Origin: Ectobius pallidus
Taxonomy: Eukaryota > Arthropoda > Insecta > Blattodea > Ectobiidae
Length of the DNA: 64,000 nucleotides
Assembly: GCA_964059195.1 (NCBI GenBank)
Contig: CAXKWD010000005.1
Coordinates: 154,657,265 to 154,721,264 of the forward strand
Reading direction: 5' to 3'
Shown here piece by piece: positions 46,235 through 57,691 of this stretch (its first letter is position 1; every line of letters begins with the position of its first letter). The notes under the pieces were generated by a model. It was not told the DNA's origin and searched no databases. It worked only from the letters and a program-made list of their open reading frames with translations. Position numbers and translations under genes: made by a program.

Positions 46235-46914
46235 TAATCAGATGCAAATATTCTTAACTTAAAGAGTACTTTTCATATAATTGAAACCAGAATTGATCAT
46301 AATTGATTTTTTAGCACGTGTGCGATAAAGTGCAATTTTACTTGAGTTCGACGTTGTATTTCAAAACCAAACTGTCTAAAAAATATCACCATGTCTAATT
46401 TAAATTAAAAGTTTTAAAGAGTTTCGAGTTTTTCATTTGAAAAAATATATTACAAATGTTATAATGTCCACCTATGCTCAGTATGTAAGAAACTTTAGAC
46501 ACCTAACCTATTTTAAAAGCATAACATATGACAGTTTACATATATAAGCAGCATAAGCTACTAGTCTAGAAATATATAACGTCCAACAACACAAGGAGAA
46601 ACATGTAGCCTACAGTTATTCTGTCTACACAAATAAAATATACACCTGAAGATGACGAACGAAATCTGAATTACATGGGTTTGAGAATAACTTATTAGCC
46701 CTAATACACTTATAGAAAAACCAATATCATGAGATATTTTATTACTTTTGCAGTGCATGAAACATTTTACTAATATTATTAGTAATATTTACTAATAATT
46801 TAGTGCCATGAACTCATAACTAATGTTATTATAATATAAGTTATGTTTATGAAATAGATGTCTAATAACAGTAACTAATATTATTATATATTTGGTAATA
46901 ATATGAGAGTAAAA
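46235..46914. other. Intergenic stretch, AT-rich
   Basis: ACTAATATTATTA-type motifs repeat around 46770-46890. Nothing else recognised. Confidence 0.4.
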
Positions 46915-46966
46915 GTTCTATGAAATAGGGCCCTGATATCTTTAGATCACAGAGCAACCGGGCCCT
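46915..46966. mobile_element. Two hAT-like terminal scraps
   Basis: CTATGAAATAGGGCCCTG at 46920-46934 matches the ends of the element at 29324-31000. ACCGGGCCCTG at about 46951-46962 resembles the end of the 30361 family. Partner ends were not found. Confidence 0.4.
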
Positions 46967-48086
46967 GATGATGCTATATAATGGATAACTTTTAAGGTCC
47001 CTTTATCCAGGTTCCCACCTATGCTGTGTTCGTTATTAATATTCTTGTCATACCATGGCTGAGGATTGTACATTATACATATTAATAAAATATGTGCAGA
47101 ACCTCCCGCGTTCCTCCTCAGTAATTCTCTACAAGTCACGAGTCGACACCTCCGAAGCACAGTCAGCTCCGTGTATACTATAGTTAAAAAGCATTAACTT
47201 GCCTTGAACTTGGTACTAGATATAACCTTGTTGTAACCGGGAAGACGAGGCAAGCCTTAACAAAAATCAGTACTATGCTCGATGCAAGATGTGTCAGTAC
47301 CGAGCAAAACTAAACAACAGACTTGCCTTAACTAATCGTGTCCTGTCGTTTCATTGGTTAATCGCACCAGCGCATACTTCACGATAGTGCGACAAGCTCA
47401 GTCAGACGTTTCCTTCCATTTCCGTACACCTCGTTCGATTATTTATATCTTACGTAATTGTGAAAACAAGTTCTGTTAAGTGAGTTGCTTGCTTTTGTAT
47501 TTATATCAAAGCCTTACATGTTTAACAACATATTATATATAGCAAACAAGATTTCATTTGCTTTTATCATTGCCTTGGCAAATTTGTTGATCTGAAGAAA
47601 AACAAGTGGCATAAGTTACTTAATAAAGACGTACAGTATTTTATAACACAATTAATTAATTTGTTGTACTTTTCATTTACATAATGTGTGATGAATTGCA
47701 CCACATATTGTAAGTAAACGTAATAGTCATGGCCTCTAATAATTTGTACTATAGAAGAAAATTGCAAGCCAGGACCCTAGAACTTAGTCAAAAAACGTGT
47801 GAAGAAAATATGTGTCCTGAAGCTAGAAAATACATTTTATGTAATCGACTAAACAGTCTAAAAAACGAACTATTGTGAACTGTGCTTAGTACTTTTCACA
47901 TTCGGTTGTTTACTTTTGCTCCGTACACATCTTGGATCAAGTATAGGAGCAATTTCTGGGGGTAAAGGCGGTCGGTGCGTAAGTCTGATGACCTTAAAGT
48001 TTTATCTCAGTATAATGTATTATAATGGATAATAATCATGTATCACTGTACTATAAGCCCAAGCGAACGATTGCTATTGTTCTTGT
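46967..48086. other. Intergenic stretch with a candidate short ORF
   Basis: A 49-codon frame starts at ATG 47729 in good context (gtcATGG): MASNNLYYRRKLQARTLELS and onward. Upstream (47395-47420) is a TCAGTCAGACG initiator-like motif. Evidence for a gene is weak. Confidence 0.25.
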
Positions 48087-48094
48087 GTTATGAC

Positions 48095-48822
48095 TAGACT
48101 TCGGATTTTGGGTAAAAACCTATTTTAATCCTTAAGTGATATATGGACGAAAACTTGTAACTTATATGCATGTTTCATAAGTGACTTTGCCTAAAACTGA
48201 TACTTTTATAGGACCTAAAACAGCCTATTTTTACGTTAGAGCCTAATATTGCCTTTTTACTTGTTTTTCGTCTAAAGTTCAAAATAAGTTATTTTAGTTA
48301 TAAATTCTAGCATTTGTTTTCAGTTCGTACTAAATTTTTTGCTCGGAATATGCAGTACATGACACATATGTGACGTGGTTAAATATAAGGAATGTTTCGT
48401 CTTCAGTAGAAAAATTCCTTGGAATTCCTAAGAAAATGTAGTGTTTTTCTCCCGACTCCCACATCCAGTAAAAAAAAAAGTAGTTCTCTGAATCACTGAG
48501 GGATACAAGGGGTTGAATGTGCTAGCGTGCATAACTTCTGGGCGCAGGGATTAGGTTTTCACCGTTAATACAGGCCCTAGTAATAGGTCTACATAATTAT
48601 GTGTACCATAGGCCTATGACTGTGTTTTATAATGATTACTGATTAATGGTGTCTTCAATAAGTATAATATTCTGCATTGCAATTGAGATATTTCAGAAAA
48701 TTGGCAGCTTAACGATTTTATAAGAGACTATTTTACGATTTTTAGAATCTATTTTCAAATTTTTAAAGCCTATTTTAGGTGCCTAAAACAGCATTTTTAG
48801 CGACCTAAAAGTCCGAAGTCTA
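48095..48822. mobile_element. hAT MITE with perfect 8-bp duplication
   Basis: 728 bp between exact octamers GTTATGAC (48087-48094, 48823-48830). Ends TAGACTTCGGATTTTGGG and (complement of right) TAGACTTCGGACTTTTAGG. Interior repeats of CCTAAAA and GCCTATTTTA. Target octamer identical to that of the 30361 element. Confidence 0.9.
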
Positions 48823-48830
48823 GTTATGAC

Positions 48831-49697
48831 TTCTGACAATTTTAAGTGATTTTCAGTTTTGATGATTATGATGAAATAATGGCGACAAGTTGTGTTCAGT
48901 AAATATCCAGTCCGGCATTTACACGTACATACATTAATAATAATATTAAGTGACCAATTGGCTAGTGACAAAAATAATGGTTTTGTAAGAAGGCTTTGTT
49001 TTTTAAGATAATTTGACATGGGGAAACCATTAAAAAATAAAGTCCAAAGAACAAAAAGTAGCTTCTCTGAGTGCTCTGTGTAGGCCCAATTCTAAGAACA
49101 GTGGATGGCATATGATCAATGGCGGACGCAGAGGGGGTGATCGAGGGGATATATCCCCGCCCCCCCCCCCCCGAAATTTGAAAAATGCGAATCGGTACAA
49201 CAAATTTACATACCTATTTGTAACTGTGTTCTCTAGTAAATAAATGACTTATTTTTGATGAATTGATATGAAATCATAATGGACTCTAGAATACAGAAAA
49301 TATTAGTCCTCAGTCAACTTGTTCAGTTCGAATTTCTACAGTCAGTTGCTCTTAGATCCGTTCTAACATTATCATCCCATTTTTGTCTCTGATCTGCTGA
49401 TTGTCACTTTCCTTCTGGTCTTCCCATTATAATTAGATGAATGCCCCTCTCCACTCCTATTCGAGCAACATAAACAGCTCGGATTAACCACCTCCATTTA
49501 ATTAATCTTACGATATTAGGAGAGTGATACAGACTGTAAATTTTATTGTTGTACAGCTTTCTGTATTCCCCTGACATCTCATTCTTTTTGGCTCAAATAT
49601 TTTCCTTAAAACTTTGTTTTCAAATTCTTTCGACCTGTGTTCCTCTTGTAGTTGGACATGTTTCACATTCAAACAAAACTACTAGTAACATTACAGT
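48831..49697. other. Intergenic stretch with a hAT end scrap
   Basis: CAATGGCGGACGCAGAGGGG at about 49128 resembles a CAGTGGCGGAC-type hAT left end; no right end was found. On the minus strand at about 49420-49340 a GRPEGK-type phrase hints at another LINE tail. Confidence 0.35.
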
Positions 49698-50452
49698 TTT
49701 TGAAGTAAAACTTCTTTAGCAGCTGTGGGGGGTTTCGAGAGCTTGTGTAACGCTCAAAATCGCCACGAAATTAGTGTCACACTCAAAATCGTCACGAAAT
49801 TAGTGAGGTGTGGCGGAACGGACTGCACAGAAAACAATAAACTCAATGATTAAGCTTATCCAAAATTTTAAAAATCCAAAAATTAAAAACTCCAAAATCC
49901 AAAATTTTTAAAAATCGAAAATCCAAAATTAAATAATCCAAAATCTAAAATTTTAAGTATCGAAAAATCCAAAATCCATAACATAAAAAAATTCTAAGAT
50001 CCAAAATTTTAAAAATCCAAAAACCAAAATTCCAAAATTAAAAATTCAAAGATCCAAAATTGGAAAGTCCAAAAATCCAAAATTTTAAAAATAAAAATCT
50101 AAATATCAAAAATTTAAAAAATACGAAATTAAAATTAAAAAATTAAAAATCCAAAATTTTAAAAATACAAATCTAAAATTAAAACATCCAAAATCCAAAA
50201 TAAAAAAATAAAAAGTGAAAATCCAAAAAATAAAGAATTCAAAGATCTAAAATTTTAAAAAATCGAAAATTAAAAAACCCAAAATTCCTAAATTTAAAAA
50301 TTAAAAGTTATAAAAAAAAATTTAAAAATCCAAAAACCCAATATTAAAAAGTCCAACAATCCAAAATTCAAAAAATCCAATAATCCAAAATTGAAAAAAT
50401 CCAAAAATTAAAACAAGTTTCACTTCTGTCGCGTGGCGTTCCACGCACACTT
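49698..50452 (+). repeat. A/T-array repeat family, copy 3
   Basis: Starts GAAGTAAAACTTCTTTAGCA, has two GTAACGC/GTCACAC-type units (49749-49805), GAACGGACTGCACAGAAAAC, the longest degenerate array (about 49860-50415), and ends CTTCTGTCGCGTGGCGTTCC followed by ACGCACAC. Confidence 0.8.
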
Positions 50453-51015
50453 TATTTTAAACTCTTATAAATATAAAATAACCTTTTTTAAATTTTAATT
50501 TTCTTTCTATCTCCTCAAAACCCTCTCTGAAAGAAAATTCTGCGTCCTCCACTGCATATGATGTAAATCCGCATATTTTCTCTTGGAATACTTGAGAGAG
50601 AGGAATCTCACGTAACCAAGTACTCCTTACTGCGGTCACGTCACCACTCCTGGATGATGTCATCAGCACGCTTAGCACCCAAAGCATGTCTCAGAGAATG
50701 AGCTCCGAAACTCCACTTATTACCTCACTTTAGAGTTTAGAAGGCCGTGTGTTATCACAGGCAGCTCTTAAATTGCCCATTTACTTAATTTATTCAGTGC
50801 AGTTCTCTCATCCTAACGCGGAAGACGTTTTGTAAGAGGGAATATTTTCCCCTTTTACGAACTCTCAATTTAATGGATTATTTATAAGTCAGTTTTATAT
50901 ATCTGGTTTTTATTCGGTGTGAATGATCGTTTAAATACATATGAGATGATCAGAGCACAAGTGGTGTAACTTCATTTAAACTTATATTTCGCCTACAAGA
51001 AGTCTGTTTCAGGTC
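50453..51015. other. Intergenic stretch with an open frame of unknown nature
   Basis: Minus-strand frame 50457-50687 contains CGFTSYAVEDAEFSFREGFE and looks protein-like in composition, but I recognise no domain. Confidence 0.25.
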
Positions 51016-51049
51016 GTATAAAGCAGGGGTGATCAACTTTTGCGAGGGC

Positions 51050-51381
51050 CATAGGCGTAACCAGGCCGACCATATGGGGGGGGGGGTTATAACATCCACG
51101 GGGTATGGAATACCCCCCAGGTAGAGGGGGGTCCGGGGGTCCTCCCCCGGAAAATTTAAAGAAATCAAGATGCAAAATAACGAGTTTTAAGCTTCCGGGG
51201 TCCTCCCTCGGAAAATTTTAAAAATTAAGACTCAAAATAACGAGTTTTAAGCTTCCCACGCTTTATACTTGTATTAAGTAATTTATGGGCCGACTTAAAA
51301 AATTATACAATTTTCCTTTTTTTAATCAATGGGGGGGGGGGTTCAAACCCCCCCAAAAAAAAACCCCTCGGTACGCCTATG
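51050..51381 (-). mobile_element. hAT MITE with perfect 8-bp duplication
   Basis: Exact octamers GCGAGGGC at 51042-51049 and 51382-51389. Ends CATAGGCGTAACCAGGCCGA and (complement of right) CATAGGCGTACCGAGGGG. Same family as 43961-44179 in reverse, with an internal duplication of the AACGAGTTTTAAGCTTCC segment. Confidence 0.9.
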
Positions 51382-51639
51382 GCGAGGGCCAATATATAAT
51401 GTGTGTTGACGTCTAGGACCGCACATTTGTAATGCAGTAAATTATTATTAAAAATTAAAATTATCGTTTATTAAAATACAGTACACATTAATGAGAGCAC
51501 TGCACATGACTATGTGGCTTGGTTCTAAATGGGCCAATGTTAATTTCTTTCAAAAATGAGATTATGCTTTATTGAGCTCGGCTAGTCTTTATCTTTCGTG
51601 TAATAAAAGTGTTAATGTCTGATGCTATTAATAAACATA

Positions 51640-52118
51640 ATACAGAAACCTTAGAGGCCAATGTCGGAAGTTCTCAGCAAAAAATGTTACTTCTTTAAAG
51701 ACTTCAAAGCCAGTTATCTCATAAATAAGTTTTATGACATTGGCCCTTTTAGAACCAAGTAACAGAGTCTGTCAATTGTTACCAAAGTCAATTTCCAATG
51801 ATGTTGATACTTTTAACAAGTCCTGAAGATAAGCATCGGTAAGTCTGTTTATATGTGAAGATTTAACCGTCTTCATAATGGAAAATATGGATTCACACAA
51901 ATGTGCTTCCAAATATGGAAGCAATTCTTCTGCTAAACGCACTCAATTCAGGATTTTTTCACGAAGTACATGTTTCCAGAAGTCAAGCTGTGAAGAATTG
52001 GATCACATAGCTCCAATAAATTAAAAATTGTCTTGCTGCTCTAAAAATATGTCACACTGCAACGGATTATTAAATAACTTTATATGTGGCAGCATATCTC
52101 TGAAGTCAGTAAATGGCT
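51640..52118 (-). pseudogene. hAT transposase C-terminal remnant
   Basis: Minus-strand frame with stops: PFTDFRDMLPHIKLFNNPLQ, LDFWKHVLREKILN, ELLPYLEAHLCESIFSIMKT, VKSSHINRLTDAYLQDLLKV and STSLEIDF. LCE-x-x-FS-x-MK-x-x-KS-x-x-x-x-RL-x-D-x-x-L is the C-terminal dimerisation region of hAT transposases of the GTF2IRD2/EPM2AIP1-like kind. At least two in-frame stops; the BED finger and RNase H core are not visible. Confidence 0.7.
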
Positions 52119-52123
52119 CTTTA

Positions 52124-52364
52124 CGCGGGCAAAGAGAGTTAAGTCCACCATCCTAAAAAATTGAGATATGTCCATGGAGTTATAGATAAAAATGTTCTCT
52201 ACATTTGTGTTAAGTCCAGTAAGTCATATTCAAAATTGTACGGTAGTTATGGATGTGTGCCTCATGGGTTTATCCATCTCTAAAGCTATGTTGGGCTGGC
52301 ATAGTGTGTTAAGTCACTCTAATTCTCAGTAACAAGAAAGTGGACTTAACTCTCTTTGCCCGCG
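52124..52364. mobile_element. 241-bp element with perfect 25-bp inverted ends
   Basis: The first 25 bases (CGCGGGCAAAGAGAGTTAAG and five more) are the exact complement of the last 25. GTTAAGTCCA-type motifs recur inside. A second copy begins at 63855. No clear target duplication. Superfamily unassigned. Confidence 0.8.
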
Positions 52365-52620
52365 CACCCCAGAATTGCTCCAAAAACGTATCCAATAGTG
52401 GCTCATTTGTGCCTTTATCCCGCTAATTTACAAAATGTATCAAAGCCAGTTTTGCGTAAATGGGATGATCTACGTAAGGTAGTTTAGAATGTAGTTTGGA
52501 ATATAGAAGCATCAGGATATCCACGGCGAAAACTTCCTTAACATAAAACTATAAATAAAATTATAAATATTTAAATTTTATTAATTGGCTTTGTTGGAAC
52601 CGCACAGTTGGCCATCCCTG

Positions 52621-53139
52621 ATGTAAAGCACAGTCAACTACGATAAAATACAGAGCCTACGATTGGACGCGTTTAACAACGTTTTGGCTGGCAGCGGGAA
52701 GCACTCTGTTTGCCGATGGATTTTGATTCATTAGTCCCTGAAATTCAAGAGCATAGATTTCTCATGCAAATTATGACTATGCAATAACTACATATAACTC
52801 AGGTCGAATATCTCTGCCGGTGTCGTGTTTACGAACTATCTTCCTCCACAGTGATGTCATCACAATTCTCTTTCCTCTTCTTACTCCCTGCAAGGACCTA
52901 TATGCAGAAAGCAGCGGCATATCTAAATGTCCTGAGTTATACCACATATAGACTGTTTTGCCACTATATGGCCATGTAAATAAAACCATGCTCCTTTCGA
53001 AAAAAAAAACTTGGATCAATAGAGCGAACATTAACGTTATCCAACACCCAGTAGCAAGAATTAACTTTTTTCACAATAAATATTACTGTTGTAATATTGT
53101 TATTAGCGATGCGGAAGCCTTCAGTAGGGTCCTAGAACG
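52621..53139. other. Intergenic stretch
   Basis: Nothing recognised. Confidence 0.4.
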
Positions 53140-53147
53140 CTTATGAG

Positions 53148-53759
53148 TAGGGTTCGGATGTTTATGACCTAAAAAAGTGGATAATATTACTGCAAATATG
53201 CCCTTAAAAATTACTAACTTAAATATGACCCGAAAACCCTAAATATGGCCTAATAAAATAACGTATTTAAAAAAATTAATGTTCATCACACGTATTCAAT
53301 CAGATAATCACTTTTAGTTTTACTTGTAATGAACTTTTATTTTTAAAGAATTTGCTGCTGTTTGCTCGTTTAATCAGCTCCGAATAGGCCTATTCGTAGT
53401 TTTTTGTAGACCATGCGTATCCCTATAAAATATGAACAATTGCATTAATTTTAAAATTTAAATTATCTATTAATTTGGCATAAAAATTAAATTAATGGAA
53501 TAAATTTCAAATTTAACTCGACCATGTAGTATATACACTGTATAATTGTGCTCCTTTACCGACTTTATAACTGAAATATGATGTTAAATTACAAATATGG
53601 CTAAAATATGTCCAAGACCACAAACATGACCAAAATATAACTTTATATGCAAAATAATAACGGTCCGATTAGGATAACAAGCATGCAATTCGTGTTTAAT
53701 TTGTGTTTGTGGCGAGAATGGAGGTCAGGATAAAAATATGTCATTACATCCAAACCCTA
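53148..53759. mobile_element. hAT MITE
   Basis: Ends TAGGGTTCGGATGTTTATGA and (complement of right) TAGGGTTTGGATGTAATGAC. Flanking octamers CTTATGAG (53140-53147) and CTTATGAA (53760-53767), 7 of 8. Interior ATGACCTAAAAA and TATGGCCTAATAA motifs. The right end matches the fragment at 26823-26941. Confidence 0.85.
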
Positions 53760-53767
53760 CTTATGAA

Positions 53768-54394
53768 TGACTAAATCGGAAGTAAATAGTTAAGTGGCCT
53801 GAAAAGCCGCGTCATATTCATATAGTCTTATAGTGTATTGAATTAATATATGAATCGTGATTGCTTAGTTTAAAGTGCTATACAATACATTATGGAAGAA
53901 AAATAATATGTACGATATAACAAGAAGGTATTTCACTTAAGATGTGTGCTTCAGTAATTCAGGGGAATCCAACAAGAACTTATTTATGAATAGAATGAAC
54001 ATTTGCCAATGCATTCTGCAGCTTACTTATACTATTATGGTCAAGGTGTGGAGGCCAGGAAATGTTATGTAATCGGGTGTAGCTCTGCTTGGCCTTCCTC
54101 CAACCATTGTGCTTTTTCATGAGAGTTATTACTGATTCACAAAAACATACTAAACGATTTTTAAATTCATATTCATACGCTGTACATACTCATCGTGAGA
54201 AACTCTTTTACTAGAATTGCATAGTAATTTGATAATGGAAACATAAGGACTGCATTATAATATAAAATCTTTCCATTTTAAAATCCCTGAAGCCTTGGCT
54301 CAATGCTTTTGCGTGTTAAATTCACAAAATGCTATCTTATAAACATCCTTTTTTCCCTTTCTTTTTTTAAATAAAGGCGCAAGAAAAAATACTT
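53768..54394. other. Intergenic stretch
   Basis: Nothing recognised. Confidence 0.4.
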
Positions 54395-54600
54395 GGGTTG
54401 AGCGGGATGACGTCTGGGGTACGCATTCGGGAAATGCCAGGTTCAAACCTTGTGGACGGCCAATCTGACTTAGATTTTTTCCCCCCCTTGAAAATGCCGG
54501 ATTGGATATTTACTTACCATGATTTATTCCCGCTATTTCACCCAATCCACAATTTACACATAGCTTTATGGCACTCACAGCTGCTTCACTAAATCCGAAG
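54395..54600 (+). mobile_element. tRNA-derived SINE, second family, copy 1
   Basis: TACGCATTCGGGAAATGCCA, B box GGTTCAAACCT and a CATGATTTATTCCCGC tail align with the better copy at 54979. The A-box region is damaged. Confidence 0.6.
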
Positions 54601-54978
54601 TCTTGAATTGACCTCAACGCTTTGCACAGCTACTTACAACTTCTCTTGTAGACTGAGCAGGAAAACTTAGTAAAACACAGTCAACTAAAAGCACTTAAGT
54701 GTATTTACTTTTCAAATTCCAAAGTGTGTTGTTATAGTGGTGATTTCAACGCTGGGTCAAGAAACAATCTCCGTGTGAATTCAGATCTAATAACGTAAGA
54801 AGAATATCATTTTTTCTTTCTTTCCAAAACGTTAGACTGCATAAAGTAATTACCCGCACGGGTCCCGAAACTACAATGTCGAATTTGAATTGCCGGCAAA
54901 TCCTTCCACAGGAAGAATAAATAGGTAAAATAACAATGAATTTTAACATATACTGTAAACATACAATAAAATTGTCAC

Positions 54979-55165
54979 CACCGAGCGAGATGGCCGAGAT
55001 GGCAACGTCTTGGACTCGCATTCGGGGAGGTCCAGGTTCAAATCCCGTGGCCGCCCAATTTGACATGGGTGTTTTCATGGTTTCCCCAGTCGTAAAGTCA
55101 AATGCCGAATTGGGTATTTACATACCATGAATCATCCTCGCCTTTTCGTCCTGCTTCATATCCAT
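54979..55165 (+). mobile_element. tRNA-derived SINE, second family, copy 2
   Basis: CCGAGCGAGATGGCCGAGAT (A-box region) and GGTTCAAATCCCGTGGCCG (B box) are spaced as in a tRNA gene with a long arm. A body with GTTTCCCCAGTCGTAAAGTC follows. It is the best of three copies in 1.1 kb. Confidence 0.75.
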
Positions 55166-55335
55166 TTAAATTAATATCAGTTGAAATTTAATCCATAAAA
55201 TACACCAACAATAGAAATAAGTGACAAGCAATAATCCCATGGCTTACCCTACTGTATAGACACAGATCTTGAACTCCTGATATGGCCTCGTACTAAAAGG
55301 AGTATAAACACAGCTGAAAGGAAAATAAAAAAAAT

Positions 55336-55423
55336 TGTCACCGAGTGAAGTGGTCGAGATGGTAACGTCTTGTTCTCGCGGTCCGGAGTTCCAACCCCGT
55401 GTCCGGCCAATTTGACTTTGGAT
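55336..55423 (+). mobile_element. tRNA-derived SINE, second family, copy 3 (truncated)
   Basis: CACCGAGTGAAGTGGTCGAG and AGTTCCAACCCCGTGTCCGG align with the head of copy 2. The body is replaced by other repeat sequence from about 55424. Confidence 0.65.
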
Positions 55424-55515
55424 GCAGGTGTATTTATGTTAAAAACTCAACTTCGAAATGCAATACTTCCTGCACCTATAATATCTACGGGACGGGCAGA
55501 GGAAGTAATTAATAA
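55424..55515 (+). repeat. Fragment shared with the inverted repeat at 6965-7045
   Basis: GTGTATTTATGTTAAAAACT and GGGCAGAGGAAGTAAT occur in the same order in both places, joined directly to a SINE head here. Confidence 0.6.
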
Positions 55516-56351
55516 GTGAAATGAAGTAGTTTACGGAAAACTATCACATCACTGTTTTCTTTTTACTGTAGTTACATTTCATTCGTTAGATCGATAGCTA
55601 ACTAGCATGGATTTGCAGGGGATCATAACGGGAGAAGTGATTGTGGCAGTAATATAGGTACTCTATGATTGATAGTGATGAAGGTGATACTAATCGCGCC
55701 TACAGCTGCAAGATGTCAATTAGTTCAAGGAGACTTGCGTAACTACGCAGGCACGCCCTTAGGCCTTCATGTCTAAATATGTCCTTTTTAATTATAAACT
55801 GCAGGATGCAAGCTTTACTGTCCCAAGTAAGCGGTGAAAACATGTTGCTCGAACTTTCTCACATATATTCTGCATGTTAAGATTTTTATCATTATTCAGA
55901 ATTTAGATGGACGGAAGAAGTGTTCGTGTTTTAAAAAATTACTATCAAAATGTTGGGTTTAAATAAATTTATGGATCTTAAAACAACTAAATTATAGATA
56001 TATAAGTTGGCACGGAAATGCTTTAGACAGTGGGTTAGGTAGGTATCGTCCGCTTTAGAACCGGCCCTAAAGAAAAAAGTATGTTTGTCTCACTCTAGCA
56101 CATTATTTTCCTGCCTATGCTCTACCAACTGAGCCTAGCCTGGGTCTGACACACGTAGGCAGATGGAATCTCTCTCTTATTATTAGCCCCATGGTTGACT
56201 CACTGAAAGAAGACACTAGTCGTTAAAATTGTCGCTCCATAAGGGCCCTAATGGCCTAATCAAATTCTCTCCATCAGGGTTTGGTAATATTAATATTAAG
56301 TAATAATGTTAATGTTTTCTAAGTGATTTGAAATTATCTTCTTCTTTCCAG
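55516..56351. other. Upstream flank or intron of jbug, with a tRNA-like scrap
   Basis: On the minus strand, GGCTCAGTTGGTAGAGCATA (about 56118-56137) is a tRNA D-arm/A-box sequence without the rest, probably a SINE fragment. No filamin exon encoding the first half of CH1 was found here. Confidence 0.4.
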
Positions 56352-56476
56352 GTAATGTTGACATCGTGAATGGGAATTTAAAATTGATCCTTGGCTTAAT
56401 ATGGTCCCTAATTGTCCGCTACCAGATTGGACGATCGAAATTTCCACCAAAGAAGCTTATGCTGGCATGGCTAAAG
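56352..56476 (+). CDS. jbug: Jitterbug (filamin-type actin-binding protein), CH1 C-terminal exon
   Basis: First visible exon of a jitterbug orthologue, a filamin-type cytoskeletal scaffold that binds F-actin through N-terminal calponin-homology (CH) domains. Acceptor TTTCCAG ends at 56351 and donor GTAAAT begins at 56477. The exon begins with the last two bases of a Gly codon, then reads NVDIVNGNLKLILGLIWSLI, VRYQIGRSKFPPKKLMLAWL, K. The DIVNGNLKLILGLIW helix is the C-terminal signature of a type 1 CH domain, and KLMLAWL starts CH2. The ending is in phase 0. The preceding part of CH1 (the NTFxxWVN region) must lie in an upstream exon that I did not find in the window. Insect jbug is distinct from canonical filamin (cheerio) in having three CH domains, and that order is seen here. 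Drosophila jbug acts in tendon cells and axon guidance (family knowledge). Confidence 0.93.
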
Positions 56477-56695
56477 GTAAATTCACATTTAATTTAAATT
56501 TATACAAATATTTCACAGCTATAGACATCATTCAGTTGTTATTTGAAAATTCTCATCCCCATAGACAGTACTGCATAACCCATATGTACAAACAAGTAAA
56601 GTGAATGTTATATTTTATTTTTTTAAACTGTAACATGAAAGTTTCCTTTTCTCAAATGGAAAGAAAAAACTTTAAGTGTTGAAGAATTGTGGTTA

Positions 56696-56825
56696 TTAAC
56701 GGCTGTGGGTTCGGCATGCTGACCACATGCCCCCCAATCCTGCCATCGTCTATGGTAGATGATGCAGCGGTCGTATGGTAGGCCTAGTCCCTTCAGGATG
56801 TAGTGCCACGGAGTTTTAGTACTCC
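56696..56825 (+). mobile_element. SINE fragment in jbug intron
   Basis: Complementary to part of 32439-32766: GACCACATGCCCCCCAATCC, TCTATGGTAGATGATGCAGC and GTGCCACGGAGTTTTAGTA. It lacks the tRNA head (5'-truncated). Confidence 0.75.
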
Positions 56826-57473
56826 TGATTACATTCCCTGCAATGCAGCACACCAAAGCCATATTCTAGTATACCAGTAGTTCTGTTAATCTTAATAGTG
56901 GAAATAGCAACTTACTTTGCCAGCAGTGGCACATATAAAATACCGGTACAGTATGTATTACATACCCCCAGAATACACATGCCATGTGGGTTAAGTCAGG
57001 TGATAGTGGTGGCCAACTATACAAAGAGAGATTCAGCTACATATCCAGACCAACGCCTTGAAAAAAGTTGGTTTAAATGCTCTAGGACATCAATGGGAAA
57101 GTCTGGGGATTTGCTGAAATGGAAAATCTTCGTCTACATCTTACCACTGCTCTCTCGTGATTTCTAAAATCACCAGTGGCAATGATTCACTTGATACCAT
57201 TGCTAAGATCAGAGCTGTTGTGCCCATCCATACATGGCAGAAATAACTACAGTACCTTTTTTTATGTACCTGCATTGGCTTTAATACATTTGATCATAAT
57301 CCAGAAACATCTGTATTTCCATTCAAGTAAATTTATCTCCAACAACATTAAGTTAATTACAGAAATTTAGGCCTAATTTTGTGAACTTGTAATTTTTTAG
57401 TCATTCTGTGATTTTCTTGCAATTAATTTTACAGGTTCCTTTGTCTAATTTAAATAAAATTCTTTTCCTGTAG

Positions 57474-57604
57474 GCTGTCCTTCCAGAATGTCGTGTCACA
57501 AACTTCACCACCGACTGGAATTCTGGAATTTACCTAAGTGCCTTACTGGATTACTGTCGCCCTGGACTGTTCCCCCACTGGAGAAGTCTTAACCGTAGAG
57601 ACTG
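57474..57604 (+). CDS. jbug: Jitterbug, CH2 N-terminal exon
   Basis: Acceptor CTGTAG ends at 57473 and donor GTAAGT starts at 57605. The frame continues from the previous exon in phase 0: AVLPECRVTNFTTDWNSGIY, LSALLDYCRPGLFPHWRSLN, RRD plus two bases of a Cys codon. TNFTTDWNSG-x-x-LSALLDYCRPGL is the CH2 core: the actin-binding surface helix with the conserved D-W-x-x-G and the L-h-D-x-x-P-G-L turn. The 131-nt exon leaves phase 2, completed by the first base of the next exon. Confidence 0.93.
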
Positions 57605-57691
57605 GTAAGTCTGTACAGATTTTTACTCCCTTTGCTCATACCATAAGTATTCAACCCTGAAATTTTGTGTCAAGTTTTTACTTATCAAGAT

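Larger units (their letters stand above)
51024..52620 (-). mobile_element. hAT transposon with degraded transposase and two nested MITEs
   Basis: Ends CAGGGGTGATCAACTTTTGC and (complement of right) CAGGGATGGCCAACTGTGCG. Flanking octamers GTATAAAG and ATGTAAAG match at 6 of 8. The transposase remnant lies on the minus strand (51640-52118). A 332-bp hAT MITE (51050-51381) and a 241-bp inverted-end element (52124-52364) are inserted in it. 1597 bp in all, with stops, so inactive. Confidence 0.7.

Noticed and set aside
54746..55078. 110-codon minus-strand frame with TGFEPGPPRMRVQD
   Set aside because: Antisense of the SINE head at 54979, not a gene.
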